Shown here one piece after another: positions 34,877-43,789 of a DNA stretch of 64,000 nucleotides. A program made the translations under genes and the position numbers. The stretch's first letter is position 1. Each line of letters opens with the position of its first letter. The stretch covers positions 1-64,000 of the forward strand of contig JAGXGW010000035.1 in NCBI GenBank assembly GCA_024636555.1, read 5' to 3'. This DNA is from Paracoccaceae bacterium (GTDB taxonomy: Bacteria; Pseudomonadota; Alphaproteobacteria; Rhodobacterales; Rhodobacteraceae). The notes under the pieces are model-generated. The model saw only the letters and a list, made by a program, of their open reading frames with translations. It did no database searches and had not been told where the DNA came from.

Positions 34877-35653
34877 ATGGACATAGACGGAAAGGTTGCA
34901 CTGGTCACAGGCGGAGCGCAAGGGATCGGTCTGGCCTTGGCGCAGGCGCTCAATCGTGCCGGTGCCAAAGCCGTCATAATTGCGGATCTGCGCCTGCCCG
35001 AGGACACACCGCAAGGGGTGGAGGAGGCGTGTCACTGCGATGTCTCCGACGCCGCGCAAATCGCCAGTCTGATCGACCATGTCGAGGCTACACATGGCCC
35101 GATCGATATCATGTGCTCCAATGCCGGTATCGCCACCGGCATGGATAACAGCTTTGACAACATCGCCTTCGCCGATCCGCAGGTCTGGGACAAGGCTTGG
35201 GCGGTCAACGTGATGGCACATGTCCATGCTGCCCGCCTGCTGATCCCGCGGATGAAGTCACGCGGGGCAGGTTATTTCCTGCATACAATCTCGGCGGCTG
35301 GCCTGCTGTCACAAGTGGGATCGGCGGTCTATTCGACCACGAAACATGCCGCAGTCGGCTTTGCCGAAAGTCTGGCCATCGGTCACCGCGATGACGGGAT
35401 CCGCGTATCGATGCTCTGCCCGCAAGGGGTCGCGACCCCGATGCTGGAGGGGTTACCGGCAGGCCCGCAACTCGGTGATGGCGTGCTGACGGCCGAGGAG
35501 GTGGCAGATGCCGCGATTGACGGGATACGCGCGGAGCGTTTCGTGATCCTGCCGCATCCCGCCGTGGCCGATTACATGCGTGCCAAGGTCGAGAATTATG
35601 ACCGCTGGATCGGCGGCATGGCCAAGCTGCAACGCGGTATGAAGTCCGCCTGA
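34877..35653 (+). CDS. Short-chain dehydrogenase/reductase
   Basis: The 258-residue classical SDR has the cofactor motif VTGGAQGIGLALAQAL (TGxxxGIG), the SNAG motif in CSNAGIATG, the catalytic serine region TISAAGLLSQ and the active-site YSTTK. Asp in IIADLR after the second strand favours NAD over NADP. It begins four bases after the second permease and is the last gene of the transporter operon. That position suggests it oxidises or reduces a metabolite of the imported compound, but the substrate cannot be read from the sequence. A terminator follows. Confidence 0.88.
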   Translation: MDIDGKVALVTGGAQGIGLALAQALNRAGAKAVIIADLRLPEDTPQGVEEACHCDVSDAAQIASLIDHVEATHGPIDIMCSNAGIATGMDNSFDNIAFADPQVWDKAWAVNVMAHVHAARLLIPRMKSRGAGYFLHTISAAGLLSQVGSAVYSTTKHAAVGFAESLAIGHRDDGIRVSMLCPQGVATPMLEGLPAGPQLGDGVLTAEEVADAAIDGIRAERFVILPHPAVADYMRAKVENYDRWIGGMAKLQRGMKSA

Positions 35654-35666
35654 GCACCCAACAAAA

Positions 35667-35690
35667 AAGGGCCGCTCCATGGCGGCCCTT
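35667..35690. terminator. Terminator between the SDR gene and ilvE
   Basis: AAGGGCCGC and GCGGCCCTT (with a TCCATG centre) form a stem preceded by an A-tract and followed by TTACATC. It lies between the converging SDR (+) and ilvE (-) genes and may act for both. Confidence 0.8.
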
Positions 35691-35712
35691 ACATCATACT
35701 TGCGTCAAGAGA

Positions 35713-36579
35713 TCAGGAGCGGACAAGCTTCTCATAGCTCTCGGCGATGTCGCGGGTCAGCGCGCCCACCTCGAAATTGTAATTCCCGATCTGGCCTACT
35801 GGTGTCACCTCGGCGGCGGTGCCTGTCAGCCAGCACTGCTCAAAGCCTTCCATCTCCTCGGGCATGATATGCCGCTCATGCACCGCGATGCCTTTTTCCT
35901 TGAGCATGCCGATCACCGTCTGACGTGTCAGCCCGTTCAGGAAGCAATCGGGCAGCGGCGTATGCACTTCGCCATCCTTGACGAAGAAGATATTGGCCCC
36001 CGTCGCCTCGGCGACATAGCCACGGTAATCCATGAACAGCGCATCGGAACATCCCTTGGCCTCCGCCGCGTGTTTGGAGGTGGTGCAGATCATGTAAAGA
36101 CCTGCCGCCTTGGCATGGACGGGGATCGTTTCCGGTGATGGACGTTTCCATTTGGAGATGTCCAGCTTGGCGCATTTCATCTTGGCATCGCCATAGTAAT
36201 TGCCCCAGCCCCAGACCGCGATGGCCAGATGCACCGGGTTGCGCGCAGACGAGACACCCATATCCTCACCCGCGCCGCGCCATGCGACGGGGCGCACATA
36301 GGCATCCGTCAAGCCGTTGGCTTCGAGCACCGCTTTCTTGGCGGCATCGATCTCGTCCACCGAGAACGGGATCTCGAAATCAAGGCAGCTTGCGGAATAG
36401 TGCAGCCGCTCCGAATGTTCGCGGCTTTTGAAGATCTTGCCGTTGTAGCACCGCTCACCCTCGAACACAGAGCTGGCGTAATGCATCGCATGGCTTAGAA
36501 TATGCACATTGGCCGCGCGCCAATCCACCAGTTTACCGTCCATCCAGATCTTGCCGTCGCGGTCGTCATAGCCAGCCAT
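35713..36579 (-). CDS. ilvE: Branched-chain amino acid aminotransferase IlvE
   Basis: The 288-residue class IV PLP aminotransferase has the lysine region VHAKAAGLYMICTTSKHAA and the signature YVAEATGANIFFVKDG with NGLTRQTVIGML after it. It transfers amino groups between glutamate and the 2-oxo acids of leucine, isoleucine and valine in the cytoplasm. The length is slightly short of the 300-residue mean but all motifs are present. It is divergent from petP, and the 211-base gap holds two palindromes. Confidence 0.93.
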   Translation of the reverse strand: MAGYDDRDGKIWMDGKLVDWRAANVHILSHAMHYASSVFEGERCYNGKIFKSREHSERLHYSASCLDFEIPFSVDEIDAAKKAVLEANGLTDAYVRPVAWRGAGEDMGVSSARNPVHLAIAVWGWGNYYGDAKMKCAKLDISKWKRPSPETIPVHAKAAGLYMICTTSKHAAEAKGCSDALFMDYRGYVAEATGANIFFVKDGEVHTPLPDCFLNGLTRQTVIGMLKEKGIAVHERHIMPEEMEGFEQCWLTGTAAEVTPVGQIGNYNFEVGALTRDIAESYEKLVRS

Positions 36580-36667
36580 CTTTCACTCTCCTGCCAAGCA
36601 CTCTTTGCGAATATTGCGTTCAAAGCGTCCGCTTCGGACATAAAGTTGCGCGGAAACTGCGATTCGC

Positions 36668-36728
36668 TACCAGTTTGGTATTGGAATGTCAACAAGACTG
36701 ACTTAAACTGCCCTGATAGCGGGCAGTT
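36668..36728. promoter_or_regulatory. Two palindromes in the ilvE-petP divergent region
   Basis: AACTGCCC (36706-36713) is an exact inverted repeat of GGGCAGTT (36721-36728) with a seven-base centre. TACCA-GTT-TGGTA lies at 36668-36680. Neither is followed by a T-run, so they are not terminators. MarR proteins bind such inverted repeats, and petP, a MarR protein, starts about 65 bases downstream; an operator role is inferred. Confidence 0.4.
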
Positions 36729-36793
36729 GTGAAACTTTACGGGCCTGCAAATATGCGAGATCTTACCATACCGGACCGAAGGGGGAAGGCATG

Positions 36794-37291
36794 ATGTCAG
36801 ACGCACCGGGCGGCGAAACACTTCTGTTTCTGACAGATGAGCAGCTTCGGCAGGGGATCGAGGCGATGTTCTTCGCCTATCGCGGTTTTACCGCCGATCC
36901 AGACCGTATTCTGGCTGGGCTGGCCTATGGCCGCGCCCATCACCGCGCGATCCATTTCATCAACCGCGCGCCCGGCACAACGGTGAACAACCTTCTGATC
37001 CTTCTGGGTGTGACCAAGCAATCCCTGAACCGGGTGCTGCGTACGCTGGTCGAGGACGGGCTGGTGCAAAGCAAGGTTGGCAAATCGGACAAACGCGAGC
37101 GTCACCTTTTTCTGACAGAAGCGGGCGAGGCGCTGGAGCGTAAGCTGTCCGATGCACAACGCGCCCGCATGCGGGCGGCCTACCGCGCTGCGGGCCCGCA
37201 AGCAGTTGCCGGTTTCCGGCAGGTATTGGAGTCGATGATGGATAACGATTTGCGGCGCAGGTATCAGGCGTTGAAGGACAGCAGCACATGA
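36794..37291 (+). CDS. petP: MarR-family regulator PetP
   Basis: The 165-residue protein (a start at 36791 adds one Met) has a MarR winged helix. The recognition region VNNLLILLGVTKQSLNRVLR is followed by the wing LVEDGLVQSKVGKSDKRERH. It overlaps the response regulator gene by ATGA. A MarR plus OmpR-type pair without a kinase is the petPR arrangement described in Rhodobacter capsulatus, where it is needed for cytochrome bc1 production. Here petABC lies 20 kb away rather than directly downstream. Confidence 0.82.
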   Translation: MSDAPGGETLLFLTDEQLRQGIEAMFFAYRGFTADPDRILAGLAYGRAHHRAIHFINRAPGTTVNNLLILLGVTKQSLNRVLRTLVEDGLVQSKVGKSDKRERHLFLTEAGEALERKLSDAQRARMRAAYRAAGPQAVAGFRQVLESMMDNDLRRRYQALKDSST

Positions 37292-37989
37292 GCAGACAGG
37301 ACGCCCATCTGCTGATCGTGGATGATGACGAACGTATCCGCAGCCTGTTGCAGAAATTCCTCGTGCGGCACGGTTTCATGGTTTCGGCCGCACGCGATGC
37401 CGGCCATGCACGGCGTATCCTGTCAGGGCTGGAATTCGACATGATCGTGCTCGACGTGATGATGCCGGGCGAAGACGGTGTGAGCCTGACGCGCTCCTTG
37501 CGCGAGAAGATGCAGACCCCGATCCTGTTGTTGACGGCCAAAGGTGAGACGGCAGACCGTATACTTGGGCTGGAAGCGGGGGCGGACGACTATCTGGCCA
37601 AACCGTTCGAGCCAAAAGAACTGCTGCTTCGGATCAATGCCATCCTGCGGCGCATGCCCGAGGCGGCCCCGGTAAATACCTCGCCGAAAGTGCTGCAGAT
37701 GGGCGCTGTGCGCTACGATATCGAACGTGGCGAGATGTGGAAGCACGACACCCCGATCCGGCTGACCGCCACAGAGGCGCAACTGATGCGGATTTTCTCC
37801 ACCCGGTTGGGAGAGGCCGTCAGCCGCATCCAGCTTGTCGAGGATCTGGGCCGTGACCGCGATCAGGCGCAGGAACGCGCCGTCGATGTGCAGATCACCC
37901 GGTTGCGTCGCAAGATCGAGGCTGATCCAAAGCAGCCGCGTTACCTGCAGACCGTGCGCGGTGCGGGCTATATGCTGGCTCCCGACTAG
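37288..37989 (+). CDS. petR: OmpR-family response regulator PetR
   Basis: The 233-residue protein has a receiver domain with the acidic pocket (LIVDDDERI), the phosphorylated aspartate in MIVLDVMMPGEDG and the lysine in YLAKPF. An OmpR/PhoB DNA-binding domain ends in RAVDVQITRLRRKIE and YLQTVRGAGYML. No histidine kinase is adjacent; the partner is a MarR protein translated by overlap just before it. This matches PetR. Whether it is phosphorylated, and by which kinase, cannot be told from the sequence. Confidence 0.87.
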   Translation: MSRQDAHLLIVDDDERIRSLLQKFLVRHGFMVSAARDAGHARRILSGLEFDMIVLDVMMPGEDGVSLTRSLREKMQTPILLLTAKGETADRILGLEAGADDYLAKPFEPKELLLRINAILRRMPEAAPVNTSPKVLQMGAVRYDIERGEMWKHDTPIRLTATEAQLMRIFSTRLGEAVSRIQLVEDLGRDRDQAQERAVDVQITRLRRKIEADPKQPRYLQTVRGAGYMLAPD

Positions 37990-38008
37990 CGCCGCACTGC
38001 CGGATCAA

Positions 38009-38036
38009 ATGAGTATTTTCGGAACAATGAAGGGGA
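38009..38036 (+). repeat. Dispersed element, tail-only copy (AATGAAGG variant)
   Basis: GAGTATTTTCGGAACAATG followed by AAGGGGAGG resembles the tail of the element at 45746 (GGAGTATTTCCAGAACAATG), with no preceding hairpins. The purine end lies about 10 bases before the next ATG (38047) and is the ribosome site of the histone-deacetylase-family gene. Confidence 0.55.
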
Positions 38037-38046
38037 GGGCCGACAC

Positions 38047-38982
38047 ATGGCAACAGGGCTTTGGACGCATGAGGCTTTTTCCCGCCATGTGAACCCGCCG
38101 GGTCATCCCGAACAGGTGGCGCGACTTGCCTATGTAGAGAGGGCCCTGGCGGATGCCCGCTTTGCGGGGTTGCAGCGGTTCGCGGCACCTCTGGCAGAGG
38201 ATGCGTCGATCCTGCGCTGCCATCCGCAAAGCTATATCGACCGGATCGTGGCTGCCGAACCCGTCAGCGGCTGGCATCAACTGGATGCCGATACGCATAT
38301 GTCCTCCGGCTCGGTCGAGGCTGCCCGTCGCGGCGTTGGTGCAGCAGTCGCGGCTGTGGATGCTGTCATGTCGGGCGATCTGACCAATGCCTTTGTGGCA
38401 TCGCGCCCGCCCGGCCACCATGCCGAACGCGAAACGCCGATGGGGTTTTGTCTGTTCGGCACCGTGGCAATTGCCGCAAAACATGTGCTTGAGACTTACG
38501 GCCTGTCGCGTGTGGCGGTCGTGGATTTCGATGTGCACCACGGCAACGGCACGCAGGATCTGCTATGGGACGAGCCGCGCGCGGTGTTTTTCTCGTCGCA
38601 TCAGTCGCCGCTTTGGCCCGGCACCGGTGCCGAGGCGGAGCGCGGCGCGCATGACACGATCTTCAACATCCCGCTGGAGCCCGATAGCGGCAGCGCCACA
38701 ATGCGCGCCGCCTACGAGGGGCGGGTGTTCCCGATCCTGTCTGCGCTCAAGCCAGAGCTTATCCTTGTCTCGGCAGGCTTTGACGCGCATCGCGCCGATC
38801 CGCTTGCCAATCTGCGCTGGGAAACCGAGGATTTCGCATGGTTGACAGCGCGGCTTTGCGATCTGGCCGACACCCTGTGCGAGGGGCGCATCGTCTCCGT
38901 TCTGGAGGGCGGCTATGACCTTGAATCACTGGCCGCAGCTTCTAGTGCGCATGTGGCCATGCTGATGGAGCGCGGCGCATGA
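38047..38982 (+). CDS. Histone deacetylase-family Zn amidohydrolase
   Basis: The 311-residue protein has the HDAC/acetylpolyamine amidohydrolase motifs RPPGHHAERETPMGFC (charge-relay histidines), VVDFDVHHGNGTQDLLW (zinc aspartate and histidine), SAGFDAHRADPLANL (second zinc aspartate) and EGGYDLESLA. It is a class II HDAC-like enzyme. Bacterial members deacetylate acetyl-polyamines, acetyl-lysine proteins or related amides. No acetoin genes are adjacent. Its ribosome site lies inside a tail copy of the dispersed element. The physiological substrate is not determined. Confidence 0.9.
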   Translation: MATGLWTHEAFSRHVNPPGHPEQVARLAYVERALADARFAGLQRFAAPLAEDASILRCHPQSYIDRIVAAEPVSGWHQLDADTHMSSGSVEAARRGVGAAVAAVDAVMSGDLTNAFVASRPPGHHAERETPMGFCLFGTVAIAAKHVLETYGLSRVAVVDFDVHHGNGTQDLLWDEPRAVFFSSHQSPLWPGTGAEAERGAHDTIFNIPLEPDSGSATMRAAYEGRVFPILSALKPELILVSAGFDAHRADPLANLRWETEDFAWLTARLCDLADTLCEGRIVSVLEGGYDLESLAAASSAHVAMLMERGA

Positions 38983-38994
38983 TGACGGGCGGCC

Positions 38995-39963
38995 TCAGAC
39001 GATTTGTTTGAGGTCCTCCAGCAGCCGTTCGGCCAGCAACACGCCATGCGCCACGCGGGCAGCGGGCATCGCGGGATGCTCCACGCGGATCAGGGTCTCG
39101 AAACAGATCAGATAGGGCAGGAACAAAGTCGCCTCGGCCTCGTCCAGCCCGAAGGCCTGCACAAAGGCATCATAGGCGAGCGCATCCACACCGAAACGGT
39201 GCTGATCAGAGGCGAACATGCCCCGCCGCGCCATATGCGTCAAAAACCGCGCCATATCCTTGTAGACCGGTGTGCGGTTCGAGCCGCCAAGGTCGATTCC
39301 TGTCAACTGGTTCGGGGCGGCGATCAGGTTGTTGGGATGGAAATCGCCATGCGCGATGGCGGTCCGCCATGTCTCGTGGCCGCGCAACAGACGCGAGAGC
39401 TTCTTCATCTTCTGCAGCACGCGGGTTTCGACGCCGATCAGCGCCGCATGGCTCTGCCGGGCCAACGCCGCTTCGGCCCAGTTGCGCCACGGTCCCCGGT
39501 TGACCGGCGTATGCGCCTCGGTCGGTGCACAGAACCGGCAGTTCCATGCTGCGGCTTTTGCAAGCCACGGCACGCGGGCCTCGGATTCAAGGGACCACAG
39601 ATGATCCAGCAAAGGTGTCCCTGCGGCCTGCTGCAAAACCATGAGCTGCCCGCCACAGCAAAGGGCCAGCGGAGCGGCAACCCGCGCCGGTCCATTGGCC
39701 ATATGAGCATATGCGCGCTGAAGCTCCGCCCATTCCACCGCGAAACCGGCGACTTCCTTGACCGACAGCGCCAGCCGGAAAATCGCGGGCTGGCCCTGAA
39801 ACTGCCCGCTCCAGATCCCGCGCTGCTCAGGCACCAACCGCAGCATCCGGTCAACCTGTGACCCTGCCAAGGCGGGCTCCGCTTCGATCAACTGCTGCAA
39901 CCGCTCCGTGGCGCGCTCTGCCGCTTGCGGGTTCTGTTCTGCATGAGGGGTCAGGAATGCCAT
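38995..39963 (-). CDS. Phosphotransferase-family (APH/choline kinase-fold) protein
   Basis: The 322-residue protein has the kinase-like catalytic loop HGDFHPNNLI and the metal-binding GIDLGGSNRTPVYKD (D in place of DFG). An N-terminal lobe lacks a strict GxGxxG. This is the aminoglycoside phosphotransferase / phosphotransferase enzyme family (PF01636-like fold). The substrate is unknown; resistance should not be assumed. It faces the opposite way to its neighbours and ends 12 bases from the histone-deacetylase-family gene stop. Confidence 0.78.
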   Translation of the reverse strand: MAFLTPHAEQNPQAAERATERLQQLIEAEPALAGSQVDRMLRLVPEQRGIWSGQFQGQPAIFRLALSVKEVAGFAVEWAELQRAYAHMANGPARVAAPLALCCGGQLMVLQQAAGTPLLDHLWSLESEARVPWLAKAAAWNCRFCAPTEAHTPVNRGPWRNWAEAALARQSHAALIGVETRVLQKMKKLSRLLRGHETWRTAIAHGDFHPNNLIAAPNQLTGIDLGGSNRTPVYKDMARFLTHMARRGMFASDQHRFGVDALAYDAFVQAFGLDEAEATLFLPYLICFETLIRVEHPAMPAARVAHGVLLAERLLEDLKQIV

Positions 39964-40087
39964 AGCGGAAACATGATCACAGCGACTTTGACGGTCAACG
40001 CCTAATGCGCGGGCAGGCCGCCGGAGCGGTGTTGAACCTGACCCTTTGCGCCGCTATGGTCGCCCGAACCCAATGCACGAGGACCGC

Positions 40088-40330
40088 ATGACCGACAGGC
40101 CCGTATCCGAACTGAGCTTTGAAGACGCGATGAAAGAGCTGGAAGCCGTTGTCGGCCAGCTGGAGCGCGGTGACGTTGCGCTGGACCAGTCCATCAAGCT
40201 TTACGAGCGCGGTGCCGAATTGAAGAAGCGGTGCGAGGCCAAGCTCAAGGAAGCGGAAGAGAAGGTCGCGGCGATCACGCTGGATGGTGACGGGCAGCCC
40301 GTTGCCGTGACACCTGTAGAAGGCCTCTAG
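40088..40330 (+). CDS. xseB: Exodeoxyribonuclease VII small subunit XseB
   Basis: The 80-residue protein has the XseB core: LSFEDAMKELEAVVGQLERG, then IKLYERGAELKKRCEAKLKE, forming a helical hairpin. Several XseB chains bind XseA to make the single-strand-specific exonuclease VII. xseA is not in the window. The ATG at 40088 follows CGAGG; an alternative at 40073 adds five residues. The stop codon directly abuts the GTG start of ispA, so the two are co-translated, an arrangement common in alphaproteobacteria. Confidence 0.93.
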   Translation: MTDRPVSELSFEDAMKELEAVVGQLERGDVALDQSIKLYERGAELKKRCEAKLKEAEEKVAAITLDGDGQPVAVTPVEGL

Positions 40331-41197
40331 GTGTTCCGCAGCAGATTGGATCAGGTCGCCTCACAGGTGCAGGCGCATCTGGATATGGTGATGGCCCCGC
40401 TGGAAGGCCCTGTTGCGCCTGCGATGCGCTACACCTGTCAGGGCGGCAAACGCTTGCGCGGCTTTCTGGTGTTGGAAAGCGCGCGGCTGCACGATGTCGA
40501 CCCCGCCCACGCGATCTGGCCTGCAGCGGCAATCGAGATGATCCATGCCTACAGCCTTGTGCATGATGATCTGCCCTGCATGGATGACGACGATCTGCGC
40601 CGTGGCCGCCCGACCGTGCATGTGAAATGGGACGAGGGTACCGCCGTTCTGACGGGGGATGCGCTGCAAACCTTGGCTTTTGAATGTCTGGCAAGGCCGG
40701 AGTGTCATCCGGACCCCGCCGTGCGGGCCGATCTGGTACTGACGATGGCGCAGGCCGCAGGCGCGCAGGGTATGGTGCTGGGCCAAGCGCTCGATATCGC
40801 GGCGGAGAGCTCGCAAACGCCGCTCGGACTTGACGAGATCATCACCTTGCAGGATGGCAAGACAGGGGCGCTGATCCGCTGGGCTGCCATGGCTGGCCCT
40901 TTGATGGCGCGCGACGATCCCACGCCGCTGCGGCACTACGCGCAAGCGCTTGGCCTTGCATTCCAGATTGCCGACGACATCTTGGACGTAACCGGCAACG
41001 AGGATGCGGCGGGCAAACGCCTCAACAAGGATGCCGAGGCGGGCAAGGCCACCTTTGTCTCGCATCTCGGGCTTGACGGTGCCAAGGCGCGGGCAAGCGA
41101 TCTTGTTGAGGAAGCCGTCAGCGCGCTTCAGCCTTACGGACCCGGTGCAGACAACTTGCGGGATGCGGCGCGCTTCGTTATCTCGCGCGACAGCTGA
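40331..41197 (+). CDS. ispA: Farnesyl/geranyl diphosphate synthase IspA
   Basis: The 288-residue isoprenyl synthase starts at GTG directly after the xseB stop. The first aspartate-rich motif is in YSLVHDDLPCMDDDDLRRG and the second in FQIADDILDVTG; GGKRLRGFLV binds the allylic diphosphate. It condenses isopentenyl diphosphate with dimethylallyl and geranyl diphosphate in the cytoplasm to farnesyl diphosphate, the precursor of quinones and undecaprenyl lipids. dxs follows after 26 bases, so isoprenoid entry and chain elongation are co-expressed. Confidence 0.95.
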   Translation: MFRSRLDQVASQVQAHLDMVMAPLEGPVAPAMRYTCQGGKRLRGFLVLESARLHDVDPAHAIWPAAAIEMIHAYSLVHDDLPCMDDDDLRRGRPTVHVKWDEGTAVLTGDALQTLAFECLARPECHPDPAVRADLVLTMAQAAGAQGMVLGQALDIAAESSQTPLGLDEIITLQDGKTGALIRWAAMAGPLMARDDPTPLRHYAQALGLAFQIADDILDVTGNEDAAGKRLNKDAEAGKATFVSHLGLDGAKARASDLVEEAVSALQPYGPGADNLRDAARFVISRDS

Positions 41198-41223
41198 GAT
41201 AAAATGCCCCCGGAGGGGTTTCT

Positions 41224-43149
41224 ATGACAGACAGACCCCAAACGCCCCTGCTTGACAAAGTGCAGACCCCGGCAGATCTGAAGCGCTTTTCCGACAGCGA
41301 ATTGCGGCAGGTCGCTGATGAGCTGCGCGCCGAAACGGTGTCCACGGTGTCCGTCACGGGCGGGCATCTCGGCGCAGGGCTGGGCGTTGTGGAACTGACC
41401 GTCGCCCTGCATGCCGTGTTCGACACGCCGCGTGACAAGCTGATCTGGGATGTCGGTCATCAAAGTTATCCGCACAAGATCCTGACAGGGCGGCGCGACC
41501 GCATCCGCACCCTGCGCCAGAAAGACGGGCTCAGCGGCTTCACCAAGCGGTCGGAATCGCCCTATGATCCGTTTGGTGCGGCGCACAGCTCTACCTCGAT
41601 CAGTGCGGCTCTCGGATTTGCCGTGGCCCGCGATCTGGGCGGCAGGATCGACAGCGGGCTTGGCGATGCGATTGCCGTGATCGGCGACGGTTCGATGTCC
41701 GCGGGCATGGCTTTCGAGGCGATGAACAATGCAGGCCATCTGAAAAAGCGCCTGATCGTGATCCTGAACGACAACGAGATGTCGATTGCCCCGCCTGTGG
41801 GCGCCCTGTCGTCCTATCTCAGCCGCCTTTATGCGGGCGAGCCGTTTCAGGAGTTCAAGGCCGCCGCCAAAGGCGCAGTCAGCCTGCTGCCGCCACCGTT
41901 CCGTGACGGGGCCAAGCGGGCGAAGGATCTGCTCAAGGGATTCGCTGTCGGTGGCACTCTGTTCGAGGCGCTGGGCTTTTCCTATGTCGGCCCGATCGAC
42001 GGGCACGATCTGGACCAGCTGCTGCCGGTGCTACGGACAGTGAAAGCGCGCGCGACCGGCCCGATGCTGATCCATGTGATCACCAAGAAGGGCAAGGGTT
42101 ACGCGCCTGCCGAAGCTGCGCGTGACAAGGGCCATGCCACGGCGAAGTTCGATGTGCTGACCGGCGTGCAGAAAAAGGCCCCCTCCAACACACCCAACTA
42201 TACCTCCGTCTTTGCGCGCGCGCTGCTGGACGAGGCCGCGCGGGACAGCCGCATCTGCGCGGTCACGGCAGCCATGCCGGATGGCACCGGGTTGAACCTG
42301 TTCGCCGAGCGTTATCCCTCGCGCTGCTTCGATGTCGGTATTGCCGAACAGCATGGCGTCACCTTCTCGGCCGCACTGGCGGCAGGCGGGATGCGCCCGT
42401 TCTGCGCGATGTATTCCACCTTCCTGCAACGCGGATACGATCAGGTCGTGCATGATGTCGCGATTCAGCGGCTACCCGTCCGCTTTGCCATTGATCGTGC
42501 CGGATTGGTCGGAGCCGATGGCGCCACCCATGCAGGCGCTTTCGACGTGGCCTATTTGTCGAACCTGCCCGGTTTTGTCGTGATGGCCGCAGCCGATGAG
42601 GCCGAACTCGTGCATATGGTGGCCACCGCTGCCGCGCATGACGATGGCCCCATCGCCTTCCGCTTTCCGCGCGGTGACGGGACCGGCGTGACCATGCCCG
42701 AGCGCGGCGTGCCGCTGGAGATCGGCAAGGGACGGATGATCCAGCAGGGCAAGCGCGTTGCGATCCTGTCTTTCGGCACCCGTCTGTCCGAGGTCATGAC
42801 CGCCTGCGAGGCCTTGTCGGCGCGCGGTGTCACGCCGACTGTGGCCGATGCCCGCTTTGCCAAACCGCTGGACCGCGACCTTATCTTGCAGCTCGCACGC
42901 GATCATGAGGCCGTGATCACGGTCGAGGAAGGGGCGATCGGCGGTTTTGGCAGCCATGTCGCCCAGCTTCTGGCGGAGGAAGGCGTGTTCGACACGGGCC
43001 TGCGCTACCGCTCCATGGTGCTTCCCGATACGTTCATCGACCATGCCAACCCCGAGGATATGTATGCCACAGCCGGACTGAACGCCGCCGATATCGAGGC
43101 GAAGGTTCTGCAGGTTCTGGGAGTCGAGGTGCTGGCGCGGCGCGGATAG
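41224..43149 (+). CDS. dxs: 1-deoxy-D-xylulose-5-phosphate synthase Dxs
   Basis: The 641-residue thiamine diphosphate enzyme has [14 protein letters not shown], the ThDP/metal motif [18 protein letters not shown], the catalytic glutamate in [19 protein letters not shown] and [18 protein letters not shown]. It makes DXP from pyruvate and glyceraldehyde-3-phosphate, the first step of the MEP isoprenoid pathway. The length is normal. It follows xseB and ispA on the same strand; the ribosome site is GGAGGGG. It also depends on thiamine, whose importer is encoded at 54.2-57.4 kb. Confidence 0.97.
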   Translation: MTDRPQTPLLDKVQTPADLKRFSDSELRQVADELRAETVSTVSVTGGHLGAGLGVVELTVALHAVFDTPRDKLIWDVGHQSYPHKILTGRRDRIRTLRQKDGLSGFTKRSESPYDPFGAAHSSTSISAALGFAVARDLGGRIDSGLGDAIAVIGDGSMSAGMAFEAMNNAGHLKKRLIVILNDNEMSIAPPVGALSSYLSRLYAGEPFQEFKAAAKGAVSLLPPPFRDGAKRAKDLLKGFAVGGTLFEALGFSYVGPIDGHDLDQLLPVLRTVKARATGPMLIHVITKKGKGYAPAEAARDKGHATAKFDVLTGVQKKAPSNTPNYTSVFARALLDEAARDSRICAVTAAMPDGTGLNLFAERYPSRCFDVGIAEQHGVTFSAALAAGGMRPFCAMYSTFLQRGYDQVVHDVAIQRLPVRFAIDRAGLVGADGATHAGAFDVAYLSNLPGFVVMAAADEAELVHMVATAAAHDDGPIAFRFPRGDGTGVTMPERGVPLEIGKGRMIQQGKRVAILSFGTRLSEVMTACEALSARGVTPTVADARFAKPLDRDLILQLARDHEAVITVEEGAIGGFGSHVAQLLAEEGVFDTGLRYRSMVLPDTFIDHANPEDMYATAGLNAADIEAKVLQVLGVEVLARRG

Positions 43150-43156
43150 CGGCGCG

Positions 43157-43789
43157 CTAGAGTACCCCCGCCACAGCGACGCTGACACCGGTCACCAGAA
43201 TGCCGAGATAGGCATAGCCCAACAGCACGAAAATGCCGTCCTTCAAGGTCTGGCCTGCAGCCAGCATCGCCATCCCCACGGCACTGAGCGTGGTTGAGAA
43301 GGGCACGAAAGACAGCGGCGGCCATGTCAGGGCGACCGCGATGATCACCATATAGGCCAGCGACGCAATCGGCTGTTGCGTCAGGATGACCCAGCGACCG
43401 CTACGATGGGCGTCGATCCAGACGGCTGGCCGGACAAGCGTATCAAGCGCGCGGCGCAGCTTCTCTGCAGAAATCTGACGGTCCATCATGAAGCGCGGAA
43501 GCCACAGAAACTGCCGCCCCAGAACAGCCTGCCCCGCAATCATCAGGATCACGATGGAGACGAGAGATGGCAGGAACGGAATGGCAGACAGGGGCGAGAC
43601 CATCAGCAGCGCCAGAACCAGCAAGCTTGCCGCAAAAGACCGCTGCCCGATACGCGACAGGATATCGCCAAGGGTCAGCGCCTCTTCCTCTGGCCGCGGA
43701 CGGATCAGGGCCAACAGGGCTGTGAGGGTCAGCGGCGTTTCCGGTTCGGGCCGTCCACTGGGAGACGAAAACGGGGAAATGACGGTCAT
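43157..43789 (-). CDS. exoD: ExoD-family exopolysaccharide-associated membrane protein
   Basis: The 210-residue protein has a short hydrophilic N terminus followed by about four hydrophobic segments, with the ExoD motif EEALTLGDILSRIGQRSFAA at its start and PLSFVPFSTTL further on. ExoD was named from Sinorhizobium mutants affected in exopolysaccharide and alkali tolerance; its biochemical role is unknown. It overlaps the upstream epimerase-like gene by ATGA, so the two are co-translated. Confidence 0.82.
   Translation of the reverse strand: MTVISPFSSPSGRPEPETPLTLTALLALIRPRPEEEALTLGDILSRIGQRSFAASLLVLALLMVSPLSAIPFLPSLVSIVILMIAGQAVLGRQFLWLPRFMMDRQISAEKLRRALDTLVRPAVWIDAHRSGRWVILTQQPIASLAYMVIIAVALTWPPLSFVPFSTTLSAVGMAMLAAGQTLKDGIFVLLGYAYLGILVTGVSVAVAGVL

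Noticed and set aside
41206-41218. CCCCCGGAGGGG before dxs, like the start of the element tail
   Set aside because: No ATATTT follows; GGAGGGG is an ordinary ribosome site for dxs.
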